Shown: piece after piece, positions 57,061 through 64,000 of the stretch
How positions within the stretch are numbered: position 1 is the first letter of the stretch
Layout of the letters: the number at the start of each line of letters is the position of its first letter
Source of the DNA: Martinezella rhizogenes
Lineage (GTDB): Bacteria; Pseudomonadota; Alphaproteobacteria; Rhizobiales; Rhizobiaceae
DNA length: 64,000 nucleotides
Assembly: GCF_007002745.1 (NCBI RefSeq)
Contig: NZ_SGNY01000003.1
Coordinates: 558,001-622,000 of the forward strand
Direction of reading: 5' to 3'
Notes under the pieces: model-generated
Told to the model about the DNA's origin: nothing
The model's input: only the letters and a program-made list of their open reading frames with translations
Database searches by the model: none
Made by a program: the position numbers and the translations under genes

Positions 57061-58338
57061 ATGATCGAACTGACCATCACCCCGCCCGGCCACCCGCTTT
57101 CCGGCAAGGTCGAGCCGCCCGGCTCCAAATCCATCACCAACCGCGCGCTTCTGCTCGCCGGCCTCGCCAGGGGCAAAAGCCGCCTGACCGGGGCGCTGAA
57201 GAGCGACGACACGCTTTATATGGCCGAAGCCCTGCGCGAGATGGGCGTCAAGGTAACCGAGCCTGATGCGACGACCTTCGTGGTGGAAGGCACGGGCGTT
57301 TTGCAACAGCCGGAAAAGCCGCTTTTCCTCGGCAATGCTGGTACCGCCACGCGCTTCCTCACCGCCGCTGCCGCACTTGTCGATGGTGCCGTCATCATCG
57401 ATGGTGACGAGCACATGCGCAAACGCCCGATCATGCCGCTGGTGGAGGCGCTGCGCTCCCTCGGTGTCGAAGCGGAGGCACCGACCGGCTGCCCGCCCGT
57501 CACCGTCTGCGGCAAGGGCACGGGTTTCCCCAAGGGTAGCGTCACCATCGATGCCAACCTTTCCAGCCAATATGTGTCAGCACTTCTGATGGCCGCCGCC
57601 TGCGGCGACAAGCCGGTCGATATCATCCTCAAGGGCGAGGAAATCGGCGCGAAAGGTTATATCGACCTCACCACCTCGGCCATGGAGGCTTTCGGCGCCA
57701 AGGTGGAGCGGGTCAGCAACGCCATCTGGCGCGTGCATCCGACGGGTTATACCGCGACCGATTTCCACATCGAGCCGGATGCCTCCGCCGCCACCTATCT
57801 CTGGGGTGCGGAACTGCTGACCGGCGGCGCGATCGATATCGGCACGCCCGCCGACAAGTTCACCCAGCCGGATGCCAAGGCCTATGAGGTCATGGCAAAG
57901 TTTCCGCATCTGCCCGCCGAAATCGACGGTTCGCAGATGCAGGACGCCATTCCCACCATCGCGGTCCTCGCTGCCTTCAACGAAACGCCGGTGCGCTTCG
58001 TCGGCATCGCCAACCTGCGCGTCAAGGAATGTGACCGCATCCGCGCCGTCTCGCTCGGGCTCAACGAAATCCGTAGCGGTCTGGCGCATGAGGAAGGCGA
58101 CGACCTGATCGTGCATTCCGATCCGGCGCTGGCGGGCCAGACGGTGAATGCCTCCATCGATACTTTCGCCGACCACCGCATCGCCATGAGTTTTGCGCTG
58201 GCGGCGCTGAAGATCGGCGGCATTGCCATCCAGAACCCTGCCTGCGTGGGCAAGACCTATCCGGCTTACTGGAAAGAGCTCGCCTCGCTCGGCGTCGAGT
58301 ACACGGAAAAGGAAAGCGCTGCCGAACCGCAGCACTGA
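57061..58338 (+). CDS. aroA: 3-phosphoshikimate 1-carboxyvinyltransferase (EPSP synthase) AroA
   Basis: A 425-residue EPSP synthase for chorismate and aromatic amino acid synthesis. 'PPGSKSITNRALLLAGLA', 'LFLGNAGTATRFLTAAAAL', 'DANLSSQYVSALLMAA' and 'RVKECDRIRA' are visible. The sequence follows the E. coli-type (class I-like) layout rather than the one I recall for the CP4 enzyme of Agrobacterium. It is not next to cmk or rpsA. The start is ATG at 57061. Many relatives carry a second aroA elsewhere, so this may not be the only copy. Confidence 0.9.
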   Translation: MIELTITPPGHPLSGKVEPPGSKSITNRALLLAGLARGKSRLTGALKSDDTLYMAEALREMGVKVTEPDATTFVVEGTGVLQQPEKPLFLGNAGTATRFLTAAAALVDGAVIIDGDEHMRKRPIMPLVEALRSLGVEAEAPTGCPPVTVCGKGTGFPKGSVTIDANLSSQYVSALLMAAACGDKPVDIILKGEEIGAKGYIDLTTSAMEAFGAKVERVSNAIWRVHPTGYTATDFHIEPDASAATYLWGAELLTGGAIDIGTPADKFTQPDAKAYEVMAKFPHLPAEIDGSQMQDAIPTIAVLAAFNETPVRFVGIANLRVKECDRIRAVSLGLNEIRSGLAHEEGDDLIVHSDPALAGQTVNASIDTFADHRIAMSFALAALKIGGIAIQNPACVGKTYPAYWKELASLGVEYTEKESAAEPQH

Positions 58339-58361
58339 ATGTATTGAGGAGGGAACGCCCC

Positions 58362-60302
58362 GTGAAGACCATCGCCGCAAGACTTCTCGCGCTGTTCGTC
58401 TTCCTGGGCGCGGCCTTTCCGGCCCTGGCGGAAGAATTCATCCGCTCCTATCATTCCGTCGTCGAGGTGGCGGCGGATGGCAAGCTGGCGGTGACGGAAA
58501 CCATCACCGCGCGCGCCGAAGGGCAGAACATCAAGCGCGGCATCTTCCGCGATTTCCCGCTTTATGCGCTGGATGCGAGTAACCGCCGCACCAAGGTGGA
58601 TTTCAACGTCGTTTCTGTGGAGCGCGATGGAGCTCCGGAAAACTGGCGTACCGAAACTATCGATGGCGGCATTCGCATCTATACCGGCAGCGCCGAGCGT
58701 TTTCTGCCGACCGGCGAGCACATCTTCCAGATCACTTACACCACCGCCCGGCAAATCCGTTATTTCAGCGATTATGACGAGCTGACCTGGAACGTCACCG
58801 GCAATGGCTGGCAGTTCCCGATGGGCGAGATTTCCGCGACCGTGGTTTTGCCTGAGGGCGTTAAGGCGACAGACACCAACGTCTTTACCGGACCACTCGG
58901 TGCAAAAGGCAAGGACGCCCGCATCCTCAGCGAAGGCAACGAGGTGTTCTTCGCCTCCACCCGCCCGTTTACGGTGGGCGAGGGCATGACGATTGCCGTC
59001 AAGCTGCCGAAGGGCGCAATTGCAGCACCCGATACCTCGCAGGAGGCGGGCTGGTGGCTGCGCGACAATCTGGCCATCCTGCTTTCCGGCGGCGGGCTTT
59101 TCGCCGTGTTGCTGTATCATCTGCGGGCGTGGTTTGCGGTAGGCCGTGATCCGGCCAAAGGCGTGGTGGTGCCGCGCTGGGATGCGCCGGAGGGGCTTTC
59201 CCCGGCTTTGGTCAATTATGTCGATAACCGCGGTTTTTCCGGCGCGGGCTGGACGGCGCTCTCCGCCTCGGCCCTTGATCTGGCGGTCAAAGGCTATGTC
59301 GTTCTGGAAGATCTGAAAAATTCCATCGTCATCCGCCGCACGGAAAAGGCAACCGCCGCCGATCTGCCAACCGGGCAGAAGACGCTGCTTTCCGCCATCG
59401 GCGGTGCGGGCAAGGTACTGACCATCGATAAGGCGCATGGGGCGGAAGTCGAAAAGGTCGGTACGCAGTTCCGCGCGGCGATAGAAAAGGAACATCGCGG
59501 CAAATATTACCACAGCAATGCCGGCTATATCGTTTTCGGTATCTTCCTCAGCATCGCCATCATCGTCGCGACGCTGGTGTTTGGTGATCTCGATGAAAGC
59601 GCCATTGCCGCCATCCTGATATTCGGCTTTTTCTCTTTCTTCTTCAGCATCCTGTCGATCGGTATCGGCCGACAGTTCTCACGCGGCGCATCGCTGAAAA
59701 AGCGCATCGGCGGCATCGTCATGCTGGCCTTTGCCGGTTTCGTGGCTTTCTCGGTCATCGGCGGCATCGCCACGCAAATCCTGCTGGATGTAACGCATGA
59801 TACCAAGTCTCTGGCGCTGGCCGCCATCGGCGGCATCGTGCTTACCAATGCGCTGTTCCTGTTCCTGATGGGCGCGCCGACGCCGCTCGGCCGCAAGCTT
59901 ATGGACGGCATCGAAGGCCTCAGAACCTATCTGACGCTGGCGGAAAAAGACCGGATGAACATGGCGAGCGCTCCCGCCATGTCGCCGCAACATTTCGAGA
60001 CGCTGCTGCCCTATGCCGTGGCGCTCGGCGTCGAAAAGCCCTGGAGCCGCACCTTCGAGACCTGGCTCGCGACAGCTGCCGCCGGTGCCGCCGTGGCAAG
60101 TTATGCGCCCGGCTGGTATTTGGGCAGCAATTACGGCAGCTTCGGCGACAGGATCGGCGGCTTTTCCACCTCCATGGCAAGCACCATCGCCTCCACCATC
60201 CCACAACCCGTCAGTTCGTCCAATTCCAGCTTTTCGGGCGGTGGCGGCGGCGGCGGTTTTTCGGGCTCCGGCGGCGGCGGCGGTGGTGGCGGCGGCTGGT
60301 GA
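58362..60302 (+). CDS. DUF2207 domain membrane protein
   Basis: A 646-residue protein with a signal peptide (about residues 1-23), an extracytoplasmic beta-rich DUF2207 domain ('SYHSVVEVAADGKLAVTETI' and 'GIFRDFP'), a helix near residue 230, a cytoplasmic region and three or four further helices, ending in a Gly/Ser-rich tail ('FSGGGGGGGFSG' and so on). The start is GTG at 58362, placed by GAGGAGGGAA upstream. Such proteins often accompany LemA; here aroA is between them. Confidence 0.88.
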   Translation: MKTIAARLLALFVFLGAAFPALAEEFIRSYHSVVEVAADGKLAVTETITARAEGQNIKRGIFRDFPLYALDASNRRTKVDFNVVSVERDGAPENWRTETIDGGIRIYTGSAERFLPTGEHIFQITYTTARQIRYFSDYDELTWNVTGNGWQFPMGEISATVVLPEGVKATDTNVFTGPLGAKGKDARILSEGNEVFFASTRPFTVGEGMTIAVKLPKGAIAAPDTSQEAGWWLRDNLAILLSGGGLFAVLLYHLRAWFAVGRDPAKGVVVPRWDAPEGLSPALVNYVDNRGFSGAGWTALSASALDLAVKGYVVLEDLKNSIVIRRTEKATAADLPTGQKTLLSAIGGAGKVLTIDKAHGAEVEKVGTQFRAAIEKEHRGKYYHSNAGYIVFGIFLSIAIIVATLVFGDLDESAIAAILIFGFFSFFFSILSIGIGRQFSRGASLKKRIGGIVMLAFAGFVAFSVIGGIATQILLDVTHDTKSLALAAIGGIVLTNALFLFLMGAPTPLGRKLMDGIEGLRTYLTLAEKDRMNMASAPAMSPQHFETLLPYAVALGVEKPWSRTFETWLATAAAGAAVASYAPGWYLGSNYGSFGDRIGGFSTSMASTIASTIPQPVSSSNSSFSGGGGGGGFSGSGGGGGGGGGW

Positions 60303-60400
60303 TGCGCGCTGGCGGTAATTTAACCGATAGCTGGTGACTTTTGCCGCTGGTCTTGCTAAGTCCGCGACACTCTTTTGCAACAGATTAAAGTCCTTATCCC

Positions 60401-62623
60401 ATGCCCGATCTTCTGCTTGAACTTCGCTCCGAGGAAATCCCCGCCCGCATGCAGCGCAAGGCGGCGGGCGATCTGAAGAAACTCGTCACCGATGCATTGG
60501 TGGAGAGAGGGCTGACCTATGAGGGCGCGCGCGAATATTGGACGCCGCGCCGCCTGACGCTGGATATTCGCGGCCTCAACGCCCGCTCCGCTGATGTGCG
60601 CGAAGAAAAGAAGGGCCCGCGCACCGACGCCAATGAAAAGGCCATCGAAGGCTTTTTGCGCGGCGCCGGTCTCAATGATATCTCGGAAGCCCAGGTTGTT
60701 TCCGACCCGAAGAAGGGCGATTTCTACGTCGCCATCATCAACAAGCCCGGCCGCCCGGCAGAAGAGATCATTGCCGAGGTGATGCCCGGCATCATCCGCT
60801 CCTTCCCCTGGCCGAAATCCATGCGCTCCGGCCCGGCCTCCATGCCGAAGGGTTCCAGCTACGCCGGCATCGAAGGCAAGGGCTCCGAAAGCCTGCGCTG
60901 GGTGCGCCCGCTGCAATCCATCGTCTGCCTGTTCGGCCCCGAACATGACGAGACGCAGGTCATTCCTTTCGTGATTGACGGCATCGTCGCCGGCAACGTC
61001 ACCTATGGCCATCGTTTCCATGCGCCTAGCCCGATCACCGTGCGCCGTTTCGAGGACTATGTCTCGAGCCTTGAAAAGGCGAAGGTCATTCTCGACGCCG
61101 AGCGCCGCAAGGATATCATCCTGCATGACGCCAAGGACCTGGCCTTCGCCAATGGTCTCGATCTGGTCGAAGACGAAGGCCTGCTGGAAGAAGTCTCCGG
61201 CCTTGTCGAATGGCCGCAGGTGCTGATGGGCACCTTCGAGGAAGATTACCTGCAGATCCCGGCGGAAATCATCCGCCTCACCATCAAGACCAACCAGAAG
61301 TGTTTCGTCACCCGCAATCAGGGTGCGGAAGAAGGCCTTTCCAACCGTTTCATCCTGATCTCGAATATCGAGGCAAGCGATGGCGGCAAGGAAATCATCC
61401 ACGGCAACGGCAAGGTCGTGCGCGCCCGCCTGTCGGACGCCCGCCATTTCTGGAACCGTGACCAGGGCGATCTGCCCGATCTCGACACCTTGAAGGATTC
61501 GGCCGCGAAATTCGGCCTCGATCTCAACAAGCCGCTCGACCAGCGCATGGCGAAGCTCGATGCGCTGAACGTGACGTTCCATGCCAAGCTCGGTTCTCAG
61601 GGCGAACGCGTTGCCCGCATCCGTGAACTGGCAAAGGCGCTGGCCCCCGTCGTTGGTGCCGATGAAGCGCTGGTGGACCGCGCCGTGGTGCTGGCCAAGG
61701 CCGACCTGCGCACCGAAGCCGTCGGCGAATTCCCTGAGCTTCAGGGCCTGATGGGCCGCAAATATGCGGCGCTGCAGGGCGAAAACGAAAGTGTAGCCGC
61801 GGCCATCGAAGACCACTACAAGCCGCAAGGCCCTTCGGATCGCCTGCCGGCCGACAAGGTGGCGATCACGGTCGCTTTGGCCGACAAACTCGATACTCTC
61901 GTCGGTTTCTGGGCCATCGATGAAAAGCCCACCGGTTCGAAGGACCCCTTCGCTCTGCGCCGTGCGGCGCTGGGTGTGGTGCGGATTCTTCTGGAGCGGA
62001 ATGTTCGGCTGCCAATAGCGGACATTTTCGAACCATGGCTAAAGCACGTTACGGAAAACGTGACTTTCGCGAAAAACCCAGATGACGTCATGTTCGAAGT
62101 GGAGGCTGACCTTCTGGCTTTCTTCCATGATCGCCTGAAAGTCTATCTCCGCGACCTCGGCGCCCGTTACGATCTGATCGACGCCGTCCTGACGCCGGAA
62201 TCCGACGACCTGCTGATGATCGCCCGCCGTGTCGAGGCGCTTACCGCCTTCATCACCGGCGAGGATGGCCGTAACCTGCTGGCGGGCGCCAAGCGCGCCA
62301 CCCAGCTTCTGGCCGCCGAGGAAAAGAAGGGCACCGTGGTTGCCGATGGCGTCTCTGAAGAGCTGCTGAAGCTCGACGCCGAAAAGGCGCTTTACGCGGC
62401 GATCAAGTCTGCCTCTGCCGATGCCGCGAAGGCTGTCGAAGGTGAGGATTTCCGCTCGGCCATGCAGGCGCTTTCGACGCTGCGTGCGCCGGTCGACAAG
62501 TTCTTCGAGGATGTGCTGGTCAATGACGAGGATGCGGCCATCCGCGCCAACCGTCTGGCGCTGCTGAAGGCCATCCGCGAGGCAACCGGTACGGTTGCGG
62601 ATTTCTCGAAGATTACGGGGTGA
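60401..62623 (+). CDS. glyS: Glycyl-tRNA synthetase beta subunit GlyS
   Basis: A 740-residue beta chain that binds tRNA-Gly and completes the GlyQ2S2 enzyme. '[18 protein letters not shown]' is the conserved start, followed by the tRNA-interaction and HD-like regions and the C-terminal anticodon-binding domain. It is longer than the E. coli chain of about 690 residues. It lies downstream of the DUF2207 gene by 98 bases. Separate expression from glyQ would unbalance the complex, so cotranscription over 7 kb or a matching promoter is expected. Confidence 0.96.
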   Translation: MPDLLLELRSEEIPARMQRKAAGDLKKLVTDALVERGLTYEGAREYWTPRRLTLDIRGLNARSADVREEKKGPRTDANEKAIEGFLRGAGLNDISEAQVVSDPKKGDFYVAIINKPGRPAEEIIAEVMPGIIRSFPWPKSMRSGPASMPKGSSYAGIEGKGSESLRWVRPLQSIVCLFGPEHDETQVIPFVIDGIVAGNVTYGHRFHAPSPITVRRFEDYVSSLEKAKVILDAERRKDIILHDAKDLAFANGLDLVEDEGLLEEVSGLVEWPQVLMGTFEEDYLQIPAEIIRLTIKTNQKCFVTRNQGAEEGLSNRFILISNIEASDGGKEIIHGNGKVVRARLSDARHFWNRDQGDLPDLDTLKDSAAKFGLDLNKPLDQRMAKLDALNVTFHAKLGSQGERVARIRELAKALAPVVGADEALVDRAVVLAKADLRTEAVGEFPELQGLMGRKYAALQGENESVAAAIEDHYKPQGPSDRLPADKVAITVALADKLDTLVGFWAIDEKPTGSKDPFALRRAALGVVRILLERNVRLPIADIFEPWLKHVTENVTFAKNPDDVMFEVEADLLAFFHDRLKVYLRDLGARYDLIDAVLTPESDDLLMIARRVEALTAFITGEDGRNLLAGAKRATQLLAAEEKKGTVVADGVSEELLKLDAEKALYAAIKSASADAAKAVEGEDFRSAMQALSTLRAPVDKFFEDVLVNDEDAAIRANRLALLKAIREATGTVADFSKITG

Positions 62624-62657
62624 TGGATTGGGTGGCCGGGTATGTCAGCGTACTTGG

Positions 62658-62819
62658 TTCACCCCCCTCTGTCCTGCCGGACATCTCCCCCTCAAGGGGG
62701 GAGATCGAATCGTGGCGACCTCTCGGTGATCTTTGAGGTTGCGAATTTTTGCAGAGAGCCAGCTTCTTGCCGATCTCCCCCCTTGAGGGGGAGATGTCCG
62801 GCAGGACAGAGGGGGGTAA
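62658..62819. repeat. Large nested palindrome, family A copy 2
   Basis: Two arms of about 48 bases are near-perfect inverted copies, each containing its own CTCCCCC-TCAA-GGGGGGAG hairpin. The flanking GCCGGACAT pairs with ATGTCCGGC, where copy 1 has GCCGGGCAT and ATGCCCGGC. It fills the gap between glyS and the DUF523 gene and overlaps one possible start of the latter. Confidence 0.92.
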
Positions 62820-62853
62820 GCAGCAACCGCGACTCTCACAGAATGGCTCCCAA

Positions 62854-63348
62854 TTGACCCAAACGCCTCCCAAAATCCTCATCAGCGCCTGCCTCCTCGG
62901 CCAGCCCGTCCGCTACGATGGCAAGGGCAAACCCCTATCCCACCCCGCAATAGAGCGCTGGCGAAGTGAGGGCAGGCTGGTGACGATCTGTCCGGAAATG
63001 GCGGGTGGCATGCCCGTTCCGCGCCCGCCGGCGGAAATCGAAAATGGTGCCTCCGGTCTCGATGTGCTGGAGGGCCGCGCCCGAGTGCTGGAGGTGACCG
63101 GCGGCGATGTCACGGCGGAATTTATCGCCGGTGCGGAAAAGGCGCTGGCATTTGCCAAAGCCAATGGCTGCACCCATGCGCTGCTGATCGATGGCAGCCC
63201 ATCCTGCGGCTCGGTTGCGATCTATGACGGTTCGTTCTCCGGCCTTAAACATCCGGGCAACGGCGTGACGGCGGCGCTGCTCGAAAAAGCCGGTATTGCC
63301 GTATTTTCACCTGCTGATATCGATCGTCTCGATGCGCTGACCCGCTGA
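62854..63348 (+). CDS. DUF523 (YbbK) family protein
   Basis: A 164-residue soluble protein. 'KILISACLLGQPVRYDG', 'RLVTICPEMAGGMPVPRPP' and 'LLIDGSPSCGSVAIYDG' with conserved Cys residues match DUF523, possibly a metal or Fe-S binding family with no proven function. The start is uncertain: TTG at 62854 fits the conserved N-terminus, while the only in-frame ATG (62794) and an earlier TTG lie inside the palindromic repeat and would add the repeat-derived peptide 'SPLEGEMSGRTEGG'. Confidence 0.8.
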   Translation: MTQTPPKILISACLLGQPVRYDGKGKPLSHPAIERWRSEGRLVTICPEMAGGMPVPRPPAEIENGASGLDVLEGRARVLEVTGGDVTAEFIAGAEKALAFAKANGCTHALLIDGSPSCGSVAIYDGSFSGLKHPGNGVTAALLEKAGIAVFSPADIDRLDALTR

Positions 63349-63405
63349 AATGAGGTGCCGCAAACACGGCATCGCCAGCTTCTCGACGTCGCAAATACTC
63401 CCTGC

Positions 63406-63481
63406 CGTCATCCTCGCCCTTGAGGCGAGGATCCACAATGCAATCTGGCCATGGGTCCTCGGGTCGAGCCCGAGGATGACG
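63406..63481. repeat. Nested palindromic intergenic repeat, family B copy 2
   Basis: CGTCATCCTCG at the left pairs with CGAGGATGACG at the right. Inside are the hairpins CCTCGCC-CTTGA-GGCGAGG and CCTCGGG-TCGA-GCCCGAGG. The plan is the same as at 3715-3829 while the stems differ in sequence. Confidence 0.8.
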
Positions 63482-63514
63482 CCGAATATGTGGAGAACGT
63501 TTTGGAGAGCACAT

Positions 63515-63544
63515 AAAAATGCCGGGTCTGTGCCCGGCATTTTT
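63515..63544. terminator. Bidirectional terminator
   Basis: AAAAATGCCGGG and CCCGGCATTTTT form a perfect stem with T runs on both strands, placed between the convergent DUF523 and chemotaxis genes. Confidence 0.92.
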
Positions 63545-63570
63545 GTTTCAATCGCATGAGACTGTTCGGA

Positions 63571-64000
63571 TCACCCCGCCATACGCATCTGCTCTGCCAT
63601 GCCGTGAAGCTGGTGGCCGGAGGAGACGCGGAAGCCGCGGATGAGGTTCAGCAGTTCTTCGGTGTCCACGGCCAGCGCTTCGGCCGAAGCCGTGGTTTCT
63701 TCCGCCATGGCGGCATTGTGCTGGGTGGCGACGTCGAGCTGGTTGAGGGATGAGGAGATCGAGCGCAATGTCGTATCCTGTTCGGCGGCCGAATGGGCGA
63801 TCTTGCTGACGATCTCGTTCGCCGATTTGATCTGGTCCGAAATGCGTTTCAGCGCATCGCCGGCCTCACCGACAAGGCGCACACCGTTTTCCACCTGGGC
63901 GGAAGAACGGGCGATCTGGTCCTTGATCTCCTTGGCGGCGGCGGCGGATTTCTGCGCCAGTTCGCGCACTTCCTGTGCCACCACGGCAAAACCCTTACCG
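63571..64000 (-). CDS. Methyl-accepting chemotaxis protein, C-terminal part (cut by window edge)
   Basis: Only the C-terminal 140 or so residues are in the window; the frame runs past base 64000. 'GKGFAVVAQEVRELAQKSAA' is the conserved signalling tip that contacts CheA and CheW, followed by the descending coiled coil with 'ISSSLNQLDVATQHNAAMAE' and a methylation-type Glu pair 'EETTASAEAL'. The sensor domain is not visible, so the ligand is unknown. Confidence 0.93.
   Translation of the reverse strand, partial: GKGFAVVAQEVRELAQKSAAAAKEIKDQIARSSAQVENGVRLVGEAGDALKRISDQIKSANEIVSKIAHSAAEQDTTLRSISSSLNQLDVATQHNAAMAEETTASAEALAVDTEELLNLIRGFRVSSGHQLHGMAEQMRMAG

Overview
The window looks like a chromosomal segment of an Agrobacterium/Rhizobium-group alphaproteobacterium, most likely Agrobacterium tumefaciens/fabrum. 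Supporting signs are the complete aglR-aglEFGAK alpha-glucoside locus, an Entner-Doudoroff zwf-pgl-edd cluster, a PdhS-family kinase of the CtrA pathway, a tRNA-His of alphaproteobacterial type (no encoded G-1, A73), high GC with strong codon bias, and intergenic palindromes typical of Rhizobiaceae. I see no prophage, insertion sequence, CRISPR array or plasmid-type gene. It is mostly core chromosome, densely packed, with genes on both strands.

Layout. 0.1-2.7 kb: a divergent WecG/TagA-like protein and a GumC/Wzz-like protein (surface polysaccharide). 2.8-3.7 kb: folD. 3.9-11.6 kb: alpha-glucoside uptake and hydrolysis, with two LacI-type operators between aglR and aglE and a terminator after aglK. 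11.8-13.6 kb: a small PilZ-like protein and a secreted metallophosphatase. 13.8-17.9 kb: edd, pgl and zwf, which would feed glucose from AglA into the Entner-Doudoroff route. 18.1-20.8 kb: PuuB/PuuA-like putrescine catabolism. 20.9-23.8 kb: a flavoprotein, small genes and a LysR regulator. 23.9-26.8 kb: isocitrate lyase divergent from a RamB/ScfR-like regulator. 27.0-31.1 kb: potFGHI polyamine uptake. 31.4-37.1 kb: a lone iron-type ABC permease and the large kinase PdhS1, with a canonical CtrA box upstream. 37.2 kb: tRNA-His. 37.5-41.3 kb: ppx/gppA, rlmE and an MFS exporter. 41.5-47.0 kb: a Tat-exported metallo-beta-lactamase-fold protein, guaB, a MAPEG protein, adhP and an exported dienelactone hydrolase. 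47.3-51.8 kb: moaB, ispE, a TPR lipoprotein-like or periplasmic protein and a polyprenyl diphosphate synthase. 51.9-55.3 kb: DUF2007, a TrmN6-like methylase, an S49 peptidase, a small membrane protein and an acyltransferase. 55.4-62.6 kb: glyQ and glyS separated by lemA, aroA and a DUF2207 protein. 62.9-64.0 kb: a DUF523 protein and the C-terminus of a chemotaxis receptor cut by the window edge.

Functional links. Alpha-glucosides are imported by AglEFGK, hydrolysed by AglA and oxidised through Zwf-Pgl-Edd. PotFGHI imports polyamines that PuuA/PuuB could catabolise. IspE and the polyprenyl synthase are both isoprenoid genes. PdhS1 acts on the DivK-CtrA cell-cycle circuit. Three intergenic TTAA-N7-TTAA sites lie in the window, one of them ahead of pdhS1.

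The most interesting unexplained items are a possible CtrA-controlled small RNA at 31.26-31.42 kb, the altered active-site region of the WecG-like protein, a pair of overlapping antisense small genes at 22.2-22.6 kb, the lemA-aroA-DUF2207 insertion between the glycyl-tRNA synthetase subunits, and two families of nested palindromes whose copies show compensatory changes. I found no clearly new multi-gene system; most of the window is well-understood metabolism.
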